From an uncultured Clostridia bacterium (lineage in GTDB: Bacteria; Bacillota; Clostridia; Oscillospirales; CAG-272), in assembly GCA_946055715.1 (NCBI GenBank), contig CAMGGT010000025.1, forward strand, positions 1 through 8,174: a stretch of DNA of 8,174 bases, read 5' to 3'. The position numbers and the translations under genes were made by a program. Under the pieces are notes generated by a model. That model was not told where the DNA came from. It saw only the letters and a list, made by a program, of their open reading frames with translations, and did not search any database. This document shows positions 1-5,625 of this stretch, one piece after another (position 1 is the stretch's first letter; every line of letters begins with the position of its first letter).

Positions 1-83
1 GTGGTATTGTGCGTAAAATGTCCGGTTTTATAATTGGAAATGTTTTGATTGAAAACAGCAAAAACAGAGGGTGTGACAGGGGG
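1..83. other. Non-coding edge, downstream of cca
   Basis: This stretch is richer in A and T than the coding DNA beside it. It lies just past the stop codon of the minus-strand CCA enzyme. I see no convincing hairpin with a T-run that would terminate cca and no start signal for another gene. A plus-strand frame that opens at position 9 runs antisense through the end of cca, has no ribosome binding site and shows no family features, so it is not called. Confidence 0.5.
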
Positions 84-1307
84 TCAGCGCGACGCTTCTG
101 CTCGTCTGCGCACATGATCGGCAAGGGCGGTGCGGGTGTTTTGAAGCTGCCCCGTCATCACAAGCCGAAGCAACTCGTCCAGCAGGCGGCCGACGGCCTC
201 GCCCGACGGTATGCCCAGGGCCAAAAGGTCTGCGCCGGTGAGGGCAAGGTCGCTTTTTTTGCAACAGGTACCTTCCGCCTGCCAGCGAGCAAAATCATAT
301 GCGTACTGCTGCGCGGCTTCGCCCGGCAAAAGACCGGCGGCCTGTGCCAGAAGGCATGCATCCGTGCAGACAGAAAGACCGTATTTGCCCAAAAGTGAGA
401 GTTTTTCTGCTCTTCCCTGCCCGCCGACGGACAGCGTCTGTGCGACAGAAAGGATGGCCGCCGCCTCTTCTGCAGTGCTGCGGCTTTGGCGCAGTAACAG
501 CAGGGTAACGGCAGGTGCGGAGGGCAAGCTTTGGGCAAACACCGCCGCCAGCCGCAGCGGCAGGCGCGCGGGCAATGCCGACACGACATCGGCCGACGCG
601 CAGAACGCCTCTGCCGACAGGCACGGCCAGGCGGCAGACAGCAGGGGGGATGCGGCACGCAGTACCGGGGCGGCGAAGTCGGCGGTGAGCATTTTGTTCA
701 TCTCCCCGCAGATGCGCTCCCCCGAGACCATGGCCAGCCGCCCCCGTAGCTCCAGGGCGGCGGCAAGGGTCTGCTCTTCCACAAAAAAGCCCAGCACGGC
801 GGCAAAGCGGGCGGCGCGCAGGATGCGCAGGGCATCTTCGGTAAACCGTCGGAGGGGGTCGCCCACCGCGCGGATGAGGCCGCGGCGCAGGTCTTCCCTG
901 CCCCCGTAGAGGTCGATCAGTCCGTCGGAGGGCGCATATGCCATTGCGTTGACGGTAAAATCGCGGCGGGCGAGGTCGTCCGAAAGGTTGCCCGTGAAGG
1001 TGACTTCATCCGGGTGGCGGCCGTCTGTATAGGCACCGTCTACACGGTAGGTGGTGATCTCAAATGGTTGCCCATCCCGCATGACCGTCACCGTGCCGTG
1101 ACGGATGCCGGTGTCGATGATGCGGTTATGGGTAAAGACGGCCTTGGTCTCGTCCGGTGTGGCGGAGGTGGTGATGTCCCAGTCGTGTACGGGGCGACCG
1201 AGCAGACTGTCGCGCACACAGCCGCCGACGGCATGCGCCGTGTAGCCCGCGGCGGCAAGCCGCGAAAGAATATCCGACACGGAAGCGGGCAGATGGATAA
1301 CGGGCAT
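84..1307 (-). CDS. cca: CCA tRNA nucleotidyltransferase (class II)
   Basis: A cytosolic enzyme that builds or repairs the 3'-terminal CCA of tRNAs from CTP and ATP without a nucleic acid template. The 407-residue protein shows the nucleotidyltransferase head in order: GGCVRDSLLGR at 28-38, the metal-binding pair D42/D44 in HDWDITTSA, the RRDFTVNAMA motif at 114-123, DLYGG at 132-136, and the nucleotide-selecting EDALR at 157-161 inside RFTEDALRILRAARFAA. A SGERI segment near 195 matches the start of the RNA-binding part. No C-terminal HD phosphohydrolase domain is visible. The ATG is preceded by AAGGAGG with a 6-base gap, which fixes the start. It lies 117 bases behind the DUF2264 gene on the same strand and may be read through from it, since no clear promoter is seen in the gap. 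Sequence alone does not exclude a CC-only or A-only enzyme, but a full CCA enzyme is the default. Confidence 0.93.
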   Translation of the reverse strand: MPVIHLPASVSDILSRLAAAGYTAHAVGGCVRDSLLGRPVHDWDITTSATPDETKAVFTHNRIIDTGIRHGTVTVMRDGQPFEITTYRVDGAYTDGRHPDEVTFTGNLSDDLARRDFTVNAMAYAPSDGLIDLYGGREDLRRGLIRAVGDPLRRFTEDALRILRAARFAAVLGFFVEEQTLAAALELRGRLAMVSGERICGEMNKMLTADFAAPVLRAASPLLSAAWPCLSAEAFCASADVVSALPARLPLRLAAVFAQSLPSAPAVTLLLLRQSRSTAEEAAAILSVAQTLSVGGQGRAEKLSLLGKYGLSVCTDACLLAQAAGLLPGEAAQQYAYDFARWQAEGTCCKKSDLALTGADLLALGIPSGEAVGRLLDELLRLVMTGQLQNTRTALADHVRRRAEASR

Positions 1308-1424
1308 GGGACACCTCCTTTTGATTTTGAATTCCGACTATGCGATCCGCTATGGGATCAACAGGCACCCCACCGCATCGGCATGCTTGCCGTCAGCGGA
1401 AAAGCCCGCAAATACACCGCTGCG
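1308..1424. other. Gap between DUF2264 gene and cca
   Basis: On the minus strand this 117-base gap holds the cca ribosome binding site (AAGGAGG, 1314-1320). At its other end is a perfect 6-base-pair hairpin, CCGCTG/CAGCGG (1417-1422 with 1426-1431, loop of three), which overlaps the DUF2264 stop codon at 1425-1427. No T-run follows the hairpin, so I do not call it a terminator. Co-transcription of the two genes is plausible. No strong promoter is seen. Confidence 0.4.
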
Positions 1425-3161
1425 TCAGCGGGCGTGCCACTCGCCCATACAGTAGGTTTCAAACCGACTCTCACCGACGGGGATCTCGTAGCACACATAG
1501 GGGATGACCGTGCGCTGTGCCACCAGATTCGTGTTGGGGACGGGCGTGATATATCCCGGCTTGCCCGCCATACCGCGGCATTCCGCAAGGCAGGTGGCCG
1601 CATCTGTGCGGAGGGTAGCGGCGGTTTGGGTGAGGGAGACGGAAAGGTCATTTCTCTCTTCGGACAGCGGTGCGGCAAACCCACAGTCGTAGGCACAGCA
1701 GGCGATGCTGCTCTCGACCGTGTGGCGGCGCAGATGCCCGTCTTCCGACGGGATGATCTCGGTGGTGACGCGCACGCCCGGAAAAGGCGACCAGACGGAA
1801 ACCGCCTTGTCGTCTGTGACGGAAAAGGACTCGCATACGGTGCGCGAAAAGTAATGCCCGCCAATGCAGAAGCACAGCATGCTGTCGGGTGCGGCAAGCA
1901 CAAGGTCACGATCCCCGCGCGACACGGAAAAGGCAAAATGGGCAGAGTAAGCGAATTTGGCATACTTTTCGGCCGACTTGGCCAGCCCGGGGCCGTTGCC
2001 CTGCCCGCCGCCGAGCAGGAGGGTATCTGTGCGGGTGCGCTGTGACAAAAGGCGTGCATGCGGCAGGGCGTGAAGGGAGGGCTGTGCGGGCAAGGGCAAC
2101 TCAGGTGCCGAAAAGTAGGGATGGTCTGCCGGAAGCGCCAGCAGCAAAAACGCTTTGTATGCCCAGTAGGGACTGCCGGCAGCGTTGTATTGCTCTGACA
2201 TGGTGAGATTGGGATACCCGTATCCGACCGTCAGCACGCCGCCGTTGTCCCACAGGGGCATGGAGAGAAAGTAGCGGAGGTTGCGGTTGATGACCCCTTT
2301 GACGACCCCGAACGGCAAAGCGTCCACCCCTGCAAAGACCAGCGCGGAAAAGAAGGCGATCTGTGCAAAGCGGTAGGTCTGCGAACGGCCATAGGCAACG
2401 GAGGCACCGTCCGGGTCGAAATAGCAGAGAAAATCGCGGGCGAACAGCGTGGCGCGCAGGCGGAAGCGGGCGGCGCCTTCGGGGTCTGCATCGGCCGCCG
2501 CCACGGAATAGAGCAGTCCGTAGTAGTGCATGCCGAAGGCCACATAGTAGTCGCGGGAAATGCCGTTGAGGCCGTCGGAATACCAGCCGTCACCCAGATA
2601 GCACCCCTCGATCAGTTCCATGTCTTCCCGCAGGCGGTCTTTGTCCCAGGCAAAGCCCAGACGGCGGAGCGCCACATTCATCAGCACGCGGAAGAAGCGC
2701 CAGTTGTTGTCGGGGATGGTGTGGCGGTTGATCTCAAAACAGAAGTCGGCAAACCGCCCTCGTGCGGCCTCATCCATGTCGGCCATGATAATATCGGGAC
2801 ACAGAATCATGCCTGCGGAGAGAGTGGCGTATTCCACAAACCGCTGGTCATAGTCCCGCATGTCCTCGCCCCAGTATTCGGGCGAGGCGGGGTCTGTTCC
2901 CGCGAGAAAAGCCCTGCGGTACACATCGCGGAAAAAGGTTTCGTCCGGGTCGCCCGCCCACAGCGAAAACAACCCCCACAGCACGCGCATAGCCCCCTCG
3001 TGCTCCTGAGAGACACGGGGATAGACCGCGCCCGACCCCAGCACCCGCAGGCGCGCGCCCATGGGTGAATAGTAGGGGCGAAGCGGTGCTGTCATGGTTT
3101 TGAGGACATTGGCATAATCCTCCCGGGAAAAGAGAGAAAACGAGTCAAACTGCAACTTCAT
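1425..3161 (-). CDS. DUF2264 domain-containing protein
   Basis: A 578-residue cytosolic protein with no signal peptide or membrane segment. It has the signature patches of the DUF2264 family (PF10022): DNNWRFFRVLMN at 151-162, DGWYSDG at 191-197, YGRSQTYRFAQ at 257-267 and NAAGSPYWAYKAFLLLALP at 326-344. The first ~350 residues are helical and rich in aromatic residues, fitting an alpha/alpha-toroid like those of glycan-active enzymes. Residues ~360-578 look beta-rich and may form a separate sandwich domain. A role in breaking down sugar polymers is often suspected for this family, but I cannot name a substrate or catalytic residue. The start is the ATG at 3161: GGGAGG lies 9 bases upstream, whereas an in-frame ATG at 3185 has no usable site and the one at 3170 abuts the GGAGG. 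No sugar transporter or other glycosidase is beside it. Confidence 0.85.
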   Translation of the reverse strand: MKLQFDSFSLFSREDYANVLKTMTAPLRPYYSPMGARLRVLGSGAVYPRVSQEHEGAMRVLWGLFSLWAGDPDETFFRDVYRRAFLAGTDPASPEYWGEDMRDYDQRFVEYATLSAGMILCPDIIMADMDEAARGRFADFCFEINRHTIPDNNWRFFRVLMNVALRRLGFAWDKDRLREDMELIEGCYLGDGWYSDGLNGISRDYYVAFGMHYYGLLYSVAAADADPEGAARFRLRATLFARDFLCYFDPDGASVAYGRSQTYRFAQIAFFSALVFAGVDALPFGVVKGVINRNLRYFLSMPLWDNGGVLTVGYGYPNLTMSEQYNAAGSPYWAYKAFLLLALPADHPYFSAPELPLPAQPSLHALPHARLLSQRTRTDTLLLGGGQGNGPGLAKSAEKYAKFAYSAHFAFSVSRGDRDLVLAAPDSMLCFCIGGHYFSRTVCESFSVTDDKAVSVWSPFPGVRVTTEIIPSEDGHLRRHTVESSIACCAYDCGFAAPLSEERNDLSVSLTQTAATLRTDAATCLAECRGMAGKPGYITPVPNTNLVAQRTVIPYVCYEIPVGESRFETYCMGEWHAR

Positions 3162-3240
3162 GCGCTGCATCCTCCCGATATACATATTATTTTATTCATA
3201 TTACTTTATTGATGATATTGCCGCTCGGTGGGGCAAAGTG
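3162..3240 (-). promoter_or_regulatory. A+T-rich leader/promoter region of DUF2264 gene
   Basis: The ~60 bases upstream of the DUF2264 ribosome binding site are sharply A+T-rich compared with the surrounding genes and contain several TATAAT-like hexamers, for example TAAAAT and AATAAT around 3186-3205 on the minus strand. I cannot pair any of them with a convincing -35 box, so the exact promoter is not assigned. A promoter is expected here because a terminator-like hairpin lies just upstream. Confidence 0.35.
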
Positions 3241-3284
3241 TAAAATGCAAAAGCGTGCAGAAAACATGCCCGCTTGCACGCTTT
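3241..3284 (-). terminator. Intrinsic terminator after the SDR gene
   Basis: On the minus strand a perfect 10-base-pair stem, AAAGCGTGCA (3275-3284) with TGCACGCTTT (3250-3259), encloses a 15-base loop. It is followed by an interrupted T-run, TTTTGCATTTT. It lies 44 bases past the SDR stop codon and should end that transcript before the DUF2264 gene. The broken T-run and large loop suggest partial efficiency. Confidence 0.65.
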
Positions 3285-3327
3285 ATTCGCAGGCAACAGA
3301 GAAAGAAGCGAAGGGCAAGGGATGCCG

Positions 3328-4044
3328 TCAGACGACGAAGCCGCCGTTGGGAGAGAGCACCTGCCCGACCAGGAATGTGTCGTCCCGCGCGAGATAGAGC
3401 GCCAGCCGCGCGACCTCCTCCGGTGTGCCCATGCGGCCGAGGGGCGTCTCTTCGCAGAGGGCGGCGCGGGCATCGGGGGAAAGCGCGGCATTCATGTCCG
3501 TGTCGATGACGCCGGGGGCGATGCAGTTGACGCGGATGCCGGAAGGCGCCACTTCCTTTGCCAGCGCCTTGGTCATGCCGATGAGCGCCGCTTTGGTGGT
3601 GGAATACAGCACCTCACAGGAAGCCCCCACCATGCCCCAGACGGAAGAGACATTGAGAATGACCCCGCTTTTGGCGGCGATCATCTCGGGCAAAAGGGCG
3701 CGGATGTAGAAAAAGGCGGCACGCAGATTGGTGTTGACGGTCTGCTCCCAGAGTTCTGTGCTCACATCCTGAAACAACTGAAAAGAGGATATGCCCGCGC
3801 AATTGAGCAGGGCATATACGCGGCCGTTTTTGTTTGTGGCGGTGCGGACGGCCGCCGCCACCGCGCCCTCGTCGCACCCATCGGCACACAGGGCAAGCGC
3901 CCCCGTTTCGCGGGCGAGGGCCGCCGCGCGGTCATGAGAAGAAAGATAGGTGAAAGACACGCAGTAACCCGAAGCCGAAAAGGCACGCACCATGGCGGCG
4001 CCGATGCCCCGCGCACCGCCGGTGATAAAAACATGCTGTGACAT
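3328..4044 (-). CDS. SDR oxidoreductase, FabG-like / possible EF-P 5-aminopentanone reductase
   Basis: A 238-residue classical short-chain dehydrogenase that uses NAD(P)H to reduce a carbonyl. Seen in sequence: the cofactor glycine motif TGGARGIG (8-15), NCAG (81-84), helix-4 Asn106, the catalytic triad S134, Y147 and K151 (SSVWG, then YSTTK), and APG (177-179). The length is normal for the family. The stretch VWGMVGASCEV before the catalytic Tyr, and the ending VGQVLSPNGGFVV, resemble SDRs annotated as elongation factor P 5-aminopentanone reductase (YmfI type). Those reduce the modification on the EF-P lysine. This is recalled similarity, and no efp gene is in view. A FabG-type 3-oxoacyl-ACP reductase is the alternative; no other fatty-acid genes are nearby. 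The start is the ATG at 4044, 5 bases after AAAGGAG; a GTG at 4050 overlaps that site. It has its own promoter and terminator, so it appears monocistronic. Confidence 0.88.
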   Translation of the reverse strand: MSQHVFITGGARGIGAAMVRAFSASGYCVSFTYLSSHDRAAALARETGALALCADGCDEGAVAAAVRTATNKNGRVYALLNCAGISSFQLFQDVSTELWEQTVNTNLRAAFFYIRALLPEMIAAKSGVILNVSSVWGMVGASCEVLYSTTKAALIGMTKALAKEVAPSGIRVNCIAPGVIDTDMNAALSPDARAALCEETPLGRMGTPEEVARLALYLARDDTFLVGQVLSPNGGFVV

Positions 4045-4056
4045 AGACACTCCTTT

Positions 4057-4082
4057 GATCCTGCCGGTCTCTGCCGGCGATC
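4057..4082 (-). promoter_or_regulatory. Leader hairpin abutting the SDR ribosome binding site
   Basis: On the minus strand GATCGCCGG pairs with CCGGC-AG-GATC, a 4+5 base-pair stem with a two-base bulge and a six-base loop. It ends directly before the AAAGGAG site (4050-4056). It sits within a predicted leader of about 110 bases. A smaller GC-rich stem, GCCGTG with CGCGGC, lies at 4106-4122. The structure could affect ribosome access. No known riboswitch class is recognised. Confidence 0.35.
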
Positions 4083-4159
4083 TGCGATGAAGGGATGATG
4101 ACCCTGCCGTGAAAAGCGCGGCAAAAATTGCGTATTATGAATACATATATGAAGCAACT

Positions 4160-4171
4160 ACAGTATACTGT
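4160..4171. promoter_or_regulatory. 12-base palindrome overlapping the SDR -10 box
   Basis: ACAGTATACTGT is its own reverse complement over all 12 bases and covers the -10 element of the SDR promoter completely. A bound repressor here would block RNA polymerase. The regulator is unknown and no TetR, GntR or MarR gene lies in the window. Confidence 0.4.
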
Positions 4172-4191
4172 TTTTCCATGGGTATTGTCAA
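4162..4191 (-). promoter_or_regulatory. Sigma-A-type promoter for the SDR gene
   Basis: On the minus strand a consensus -35 TTGACA (4186-4191) is followed by an 18-base spacer and a -10 TATACT (4162-4167). Transcription should start near 4155, giving a leader of roughly 110 bases before the ATG at 4044. The -10 lies inside a perfect 12-base palindrome (4160-4171), which suggests operator control. Confidence 0.75.
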
Positions 4192-4306
4192 GAGAAAAGC
4201 GGCGGGATCCCGGCAAAAGCATCGGTTTCGGCCGAGACGTTTGACAAAAGGAGAAGAGGACAAGCCCGTCTTTTTCCCAGCCGGGGCAAAATCAAACAGA
4301 TTTCGC
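4192..4306. other. Centre of the divergent intergenic region
   Basis: This stretch lies between the two divergent promoters. I see no gene. It contains a short palindrome, CGGGATCCCG (4203-4212), and an isolated TTGACA (4231-4236, plus strand) with no matching -10 at a proper distance. Nothing else is assigned. Confidence 0.4.
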
Positions 4307-4335
4307 TTGCTTTCGCGGGTGAAGCGCGGTATACT
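4307..4335 (+). promoter_or_regulatory. Sigma-A-type promoter for the winged-helix regulator
   Basis: A -35 TTGCTT (4307-4312), a 17-base spacer and a -10 TATACT (4330-4335) sit at ideal distance on the plus strand. Transcription should start near 4342, giving a leader of about 48 bases. That leader contains a hairpin, GCGGGT/ACCCGC (4352-4357 with 4363-4368, five-base loop), followed by the GGAGG site at 4379-4383. Confidence 0.72.
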
Positions 4336-4389
4336 TGAAAGAGAAAAGGCGGCGGGTGGCAAACCCGCGCGATCATATGGAGGACGACT

Positions 4390-5040
4390 GTGCTGTACAT
4401 ACTGGACAACGACCCGTCACGGCTGCCGGAAATGCGGCGACTGCTGTTCCGCCTGAAGCTGTTTTCGGAAGGGATGACCTACGAAGAGGCGGGGCAGATC
4501 CCGCGCGAGAAGGCAGACGCGCTGATCTTGCTGCACCCGCGACAAGCGGGCGAGTCCTTTTGCGCTCTGCTCTCCTCGGTGCTTTCGGGTGTGCCCGTTG
4601 TCTGCTTCGGACAGGCGGAAGACCCCCTCCCCTTCTCTTGCGACCTGACATTTGCGGGAGATGAACGGCCGACCGAAATACTCTATGCCCTGCTGCGCCT
4701 GATGCTGGAAAGATCGGACAAGCGCCCGGACGAATTGCAGGTCGGCCCCGTATCCGACCATCTGCTGGAGCCCGCCCCGCGCGTGTTCGGCACGCCGGTG
4801 CATCTCTCGGCGACCCAGCGCATGATCCTGCGCTATCTCATGACCGTGGATCCCGACGGCGCACCGCTGAAAGAAGTGAAGCATTTTTGCCTGCGGCCGG
4901 GCAGCGAATGCACAGACGGCAACATTCCCGCCCATATCGGCCAGATCAACCGCATCTTCTTCCCCACCATGAAGTCAAGGTGCATCGAAAATGTCGGCGG
5001 ACGGTATATGTTGTTTGGGAATAGTTATATTGCACAATAA
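4390..5040 (+). CDS. Response-regulator-like winged-helix protein with degenerate receiver
   Basis: A 216-residue protein, probably a DNA-binding regulator. The C-terminal part (about 133-209) reads like an OmpR/PhoB winged helix: HLSATQRMILRYLM (138-151), a recognition-helix-like stretch NIPAHIGQINRIF (178-190), and the wing segment IENVGGRYML (199-208), matching the family's usual IETVRGxGYRL. The N-terminal ~105 residues have a receiver-like layout with acidic D6 and D8. However, the strand that normally ends in the phospho-acceptor Asp reads DALILLHP (43-50), with no Asp at the site. The usual Thr/Ser and Lys switch residues are not evident either. It probably works without phosphorylation. 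The start is GTG, 6 bases after GGAGG. No partner histidine kinase is next to it. It shares its intergenic region with the divergent SDR and lies 138 bases upstream of the HPr-like gene. Domain assignment rests on motif reading only. Confidence 0.72.
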   Translation: MLYILDNDPSRLPEMRRLLFRLKLFSEGMTYEEAGQIPREKADALILLHPRQAGESFCALLSSVLSGVPVVCFGQAEDPLPFSCDLTFAGDERPTEILYALLRLMLERSDKRPDELQVGPVSDHLLEPAPRVFGTPVHLSATQRMILRYLMTVDPDGAPLKEVKHFCLRPGSECTDGNIPAHIGQINRIFFPTMKSRCIENVGGRYMLFGNSYIAQ

Positions 5041-5060
5041 AATAATTAGTTTATTGTGTA
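5031..5060 (+). terminator. A+T-rich inverted repeat over the regulator stop codon
   Basis: CACAATAAA (5033-5041) pairs perfectly with TTTATTGTG (5050-5058) around an eight-base loop. The stem grows to 11 pairs with a G-U and a T-A pair at the base. It includes the TAA stop codon (5038-5040) and is followed by T-rich DNA, including a run of six Ts near 5072. The weak A-T stem makes it at best a leaky terminator; it may instead be a protein-binding dyad. Confidence 0.35.
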
Positions 5061-5082
5061 TTTCGTACAGCTTTTTTCGTAT

Positions 5083-5122
5083 TTGTTCACATATTGTTCA
5101 TATCTCCGTTTTATACTATAAG
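5083..5122 (+). promoter_or_regulatory. HPr-like gene promoter with tandem TTGTTCA repeats
   Basis: TTGTTCA occurs at 5083-5089 and again at 5094-5100, exactly 11 bases apart. That is about one helical turn and is typical of tandem sites for OmpR-family regulators. The second copy overlaps a weak -35 TTGTTC (5094-5099), which is 17 bases from a -10 TATAAG (5117-5122); an alternative -10 is TATACT (5112-5117). The -10 region itself is an 11-base palindrome, TTATACTATAA (5111-5121). A poor -35 with adjacent direct repeats fits an activator-dependent promoter. The exact start site is uncertain. Confidence 0.5.
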
Positions 5123-5178
5123 TGTCAAGGAAAAGAAAAACCTCCGAGACAAACCAAAAATGAAAGGAGATGTTGTGT

Positions 5179-5433
5179 ATGGTAAAACCGACCGCCAATG
5201 AATTGCGCTATCGCTATCGCATTGAACTGACCACCATGGCAGATGTGCGGGATTTTGTGTCCACCGCCTGCAAATGCAAGGGCAAGTTGCTTTTGTGTTC
5301 CGGCAAGGACTTTGAGATCAATGCACAGAGCATGCTGGGTGTGGTTCTGGCCAGAAAGCTGGACTGGAACGAACTGACGCTGGTCACGGAACATGATTAT
5401 TACAACGAGTTTGAAAGATTCATCGTTGCGTGA
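5179..5433 (+). CDS. HPr-like (Crh-like) small protein lacking the phospho-His
   Basis: An 84-residue protein with the size and pattern of HPr, the phosphocarrier of the sugar phosphotransferase system. The region DFEINAQSMLGVVLARKLDWNELTLV aligns with HPr's conserved Ser-46 helix, so S51 would match the serine phosphorylated by HPr kinase. Counting back 31 residues, the place of the catalytic His-15 (normally GIHARPA) reads TTMADVRDF (18-26), with no histidine nearby. It therefore should not pass phosphate between PTS enzymes. This recalls Crh of Bacillus, which also lost His-15 but kept Ser-46 and acts in catabolite repression with CcpA. The start is ATG 5179, 9 bases after AAAGGAG; an in-frame ATG at 5170 overlaps that site. 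It ends before a strong terminator and is probably transcribed alone. The functional parallel to Crh is inference. Confidence 0.75.
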   Translation: MVKPTANELRYRYRIELTTMADVRDFVSTACKCKGKLLLCSGKDFEINAQSMLGVVLARKLDWNELTLVTEHDYYNEFERFIVA

Positions 5434-5513
5434 TCTTCTCCAAGGAAGTTATGCCGCACAGCGGTTGAAATAGATGCCCCGGCAATGTGGTGCGACAGCG
5501 CACAACAGAAGAA
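5434..5513. other. 3' untranslated region of HPr-like gene
   Basis: Eighty bases lie between the stop codon and the terminator stem. They contain one short perfect hairpin, GTGCG/CGCAC with an ACAG tetraloop (5490-5503). No gene or other signal is seen. Confidence 0.35.
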
Positions 5514-5562
5514 CGGCGGTTGCAAATGCTTGTCATTTGCAACCGCCGCTCTTTCTCTTTTT
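5514..5562 (+). terminator. Strong intrinsic terminator after the HPr-like gene
   Basis: A perfect 15-base-pair stem (5514-5528 with 5534-5548) closes a five-base loop CTTGT and is followed by the pyrimidine/T-rich tail CTCTTTCTCTTTTT. On the opposite strand the stem is followed by TTCTTCTGTTG, so it may also stop the convergent amidohydrolase transcript, less efficiently. Confidence 0.92.
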
Positions 5563-5583
5563 GCCTGCTGTTTTTTTGAGATC

Positions 5584-5625
5584 ATGCGCCCGGGTTCCCG
5601 CGCATCCGGCCGCTTTTTTCGGCCG
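5584..5625 (-). repeat. Two stacked GC-rich hairpins after the amidohydrolase-like gene
   Basis: Reading the minus strand, the stop codon is followed at once by CGGCCG (5620-5625), a seven-base purine-rich loop and CGGCCG (5607-5612). Then comes ATGCGC/GCGCAT (5600-5605 with 5584-5589, ten-base loop). No T-run follows on the minus strand, so these are not called a terminator by themselves; they may protect the 3' end or help the bidirectional terminator beyond. Confidence 0.4.

Noticed and set aside
1014..2045. Long plus-strand open frame (343 codons) opposite cca and the DUF2264 gene
   Set aside because: It spans two real genes on the other strand and the gap between them, shows no family motif and has no ribosome binding site. 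GC-rich codon use commonly leaves such antisense frames open.
3274..4041. Plus-strand open frame (255 codons) opposite the SDR
   Set aside because: It is antisense to a gene with a complete set of SDR motifs, and its translation is low-complexity Gly/Arg-rich with no recognisable domain.
5160..5201. Short 13-codon frame (ATG at 5160) overlapping the HPr-like start
   Set aside because: It has no ribosome binding site of its own, and its ATG lies just upstream of the AAAGGAG that serves the real start at 5179.
5607..5625. CGGCCG hairpin with a T-run in the loop, as a terminator
   Set aside because: The six Ts lie inside the loop on the plus strand and are As on the minus strand. No T-run follows the stem in either direction.
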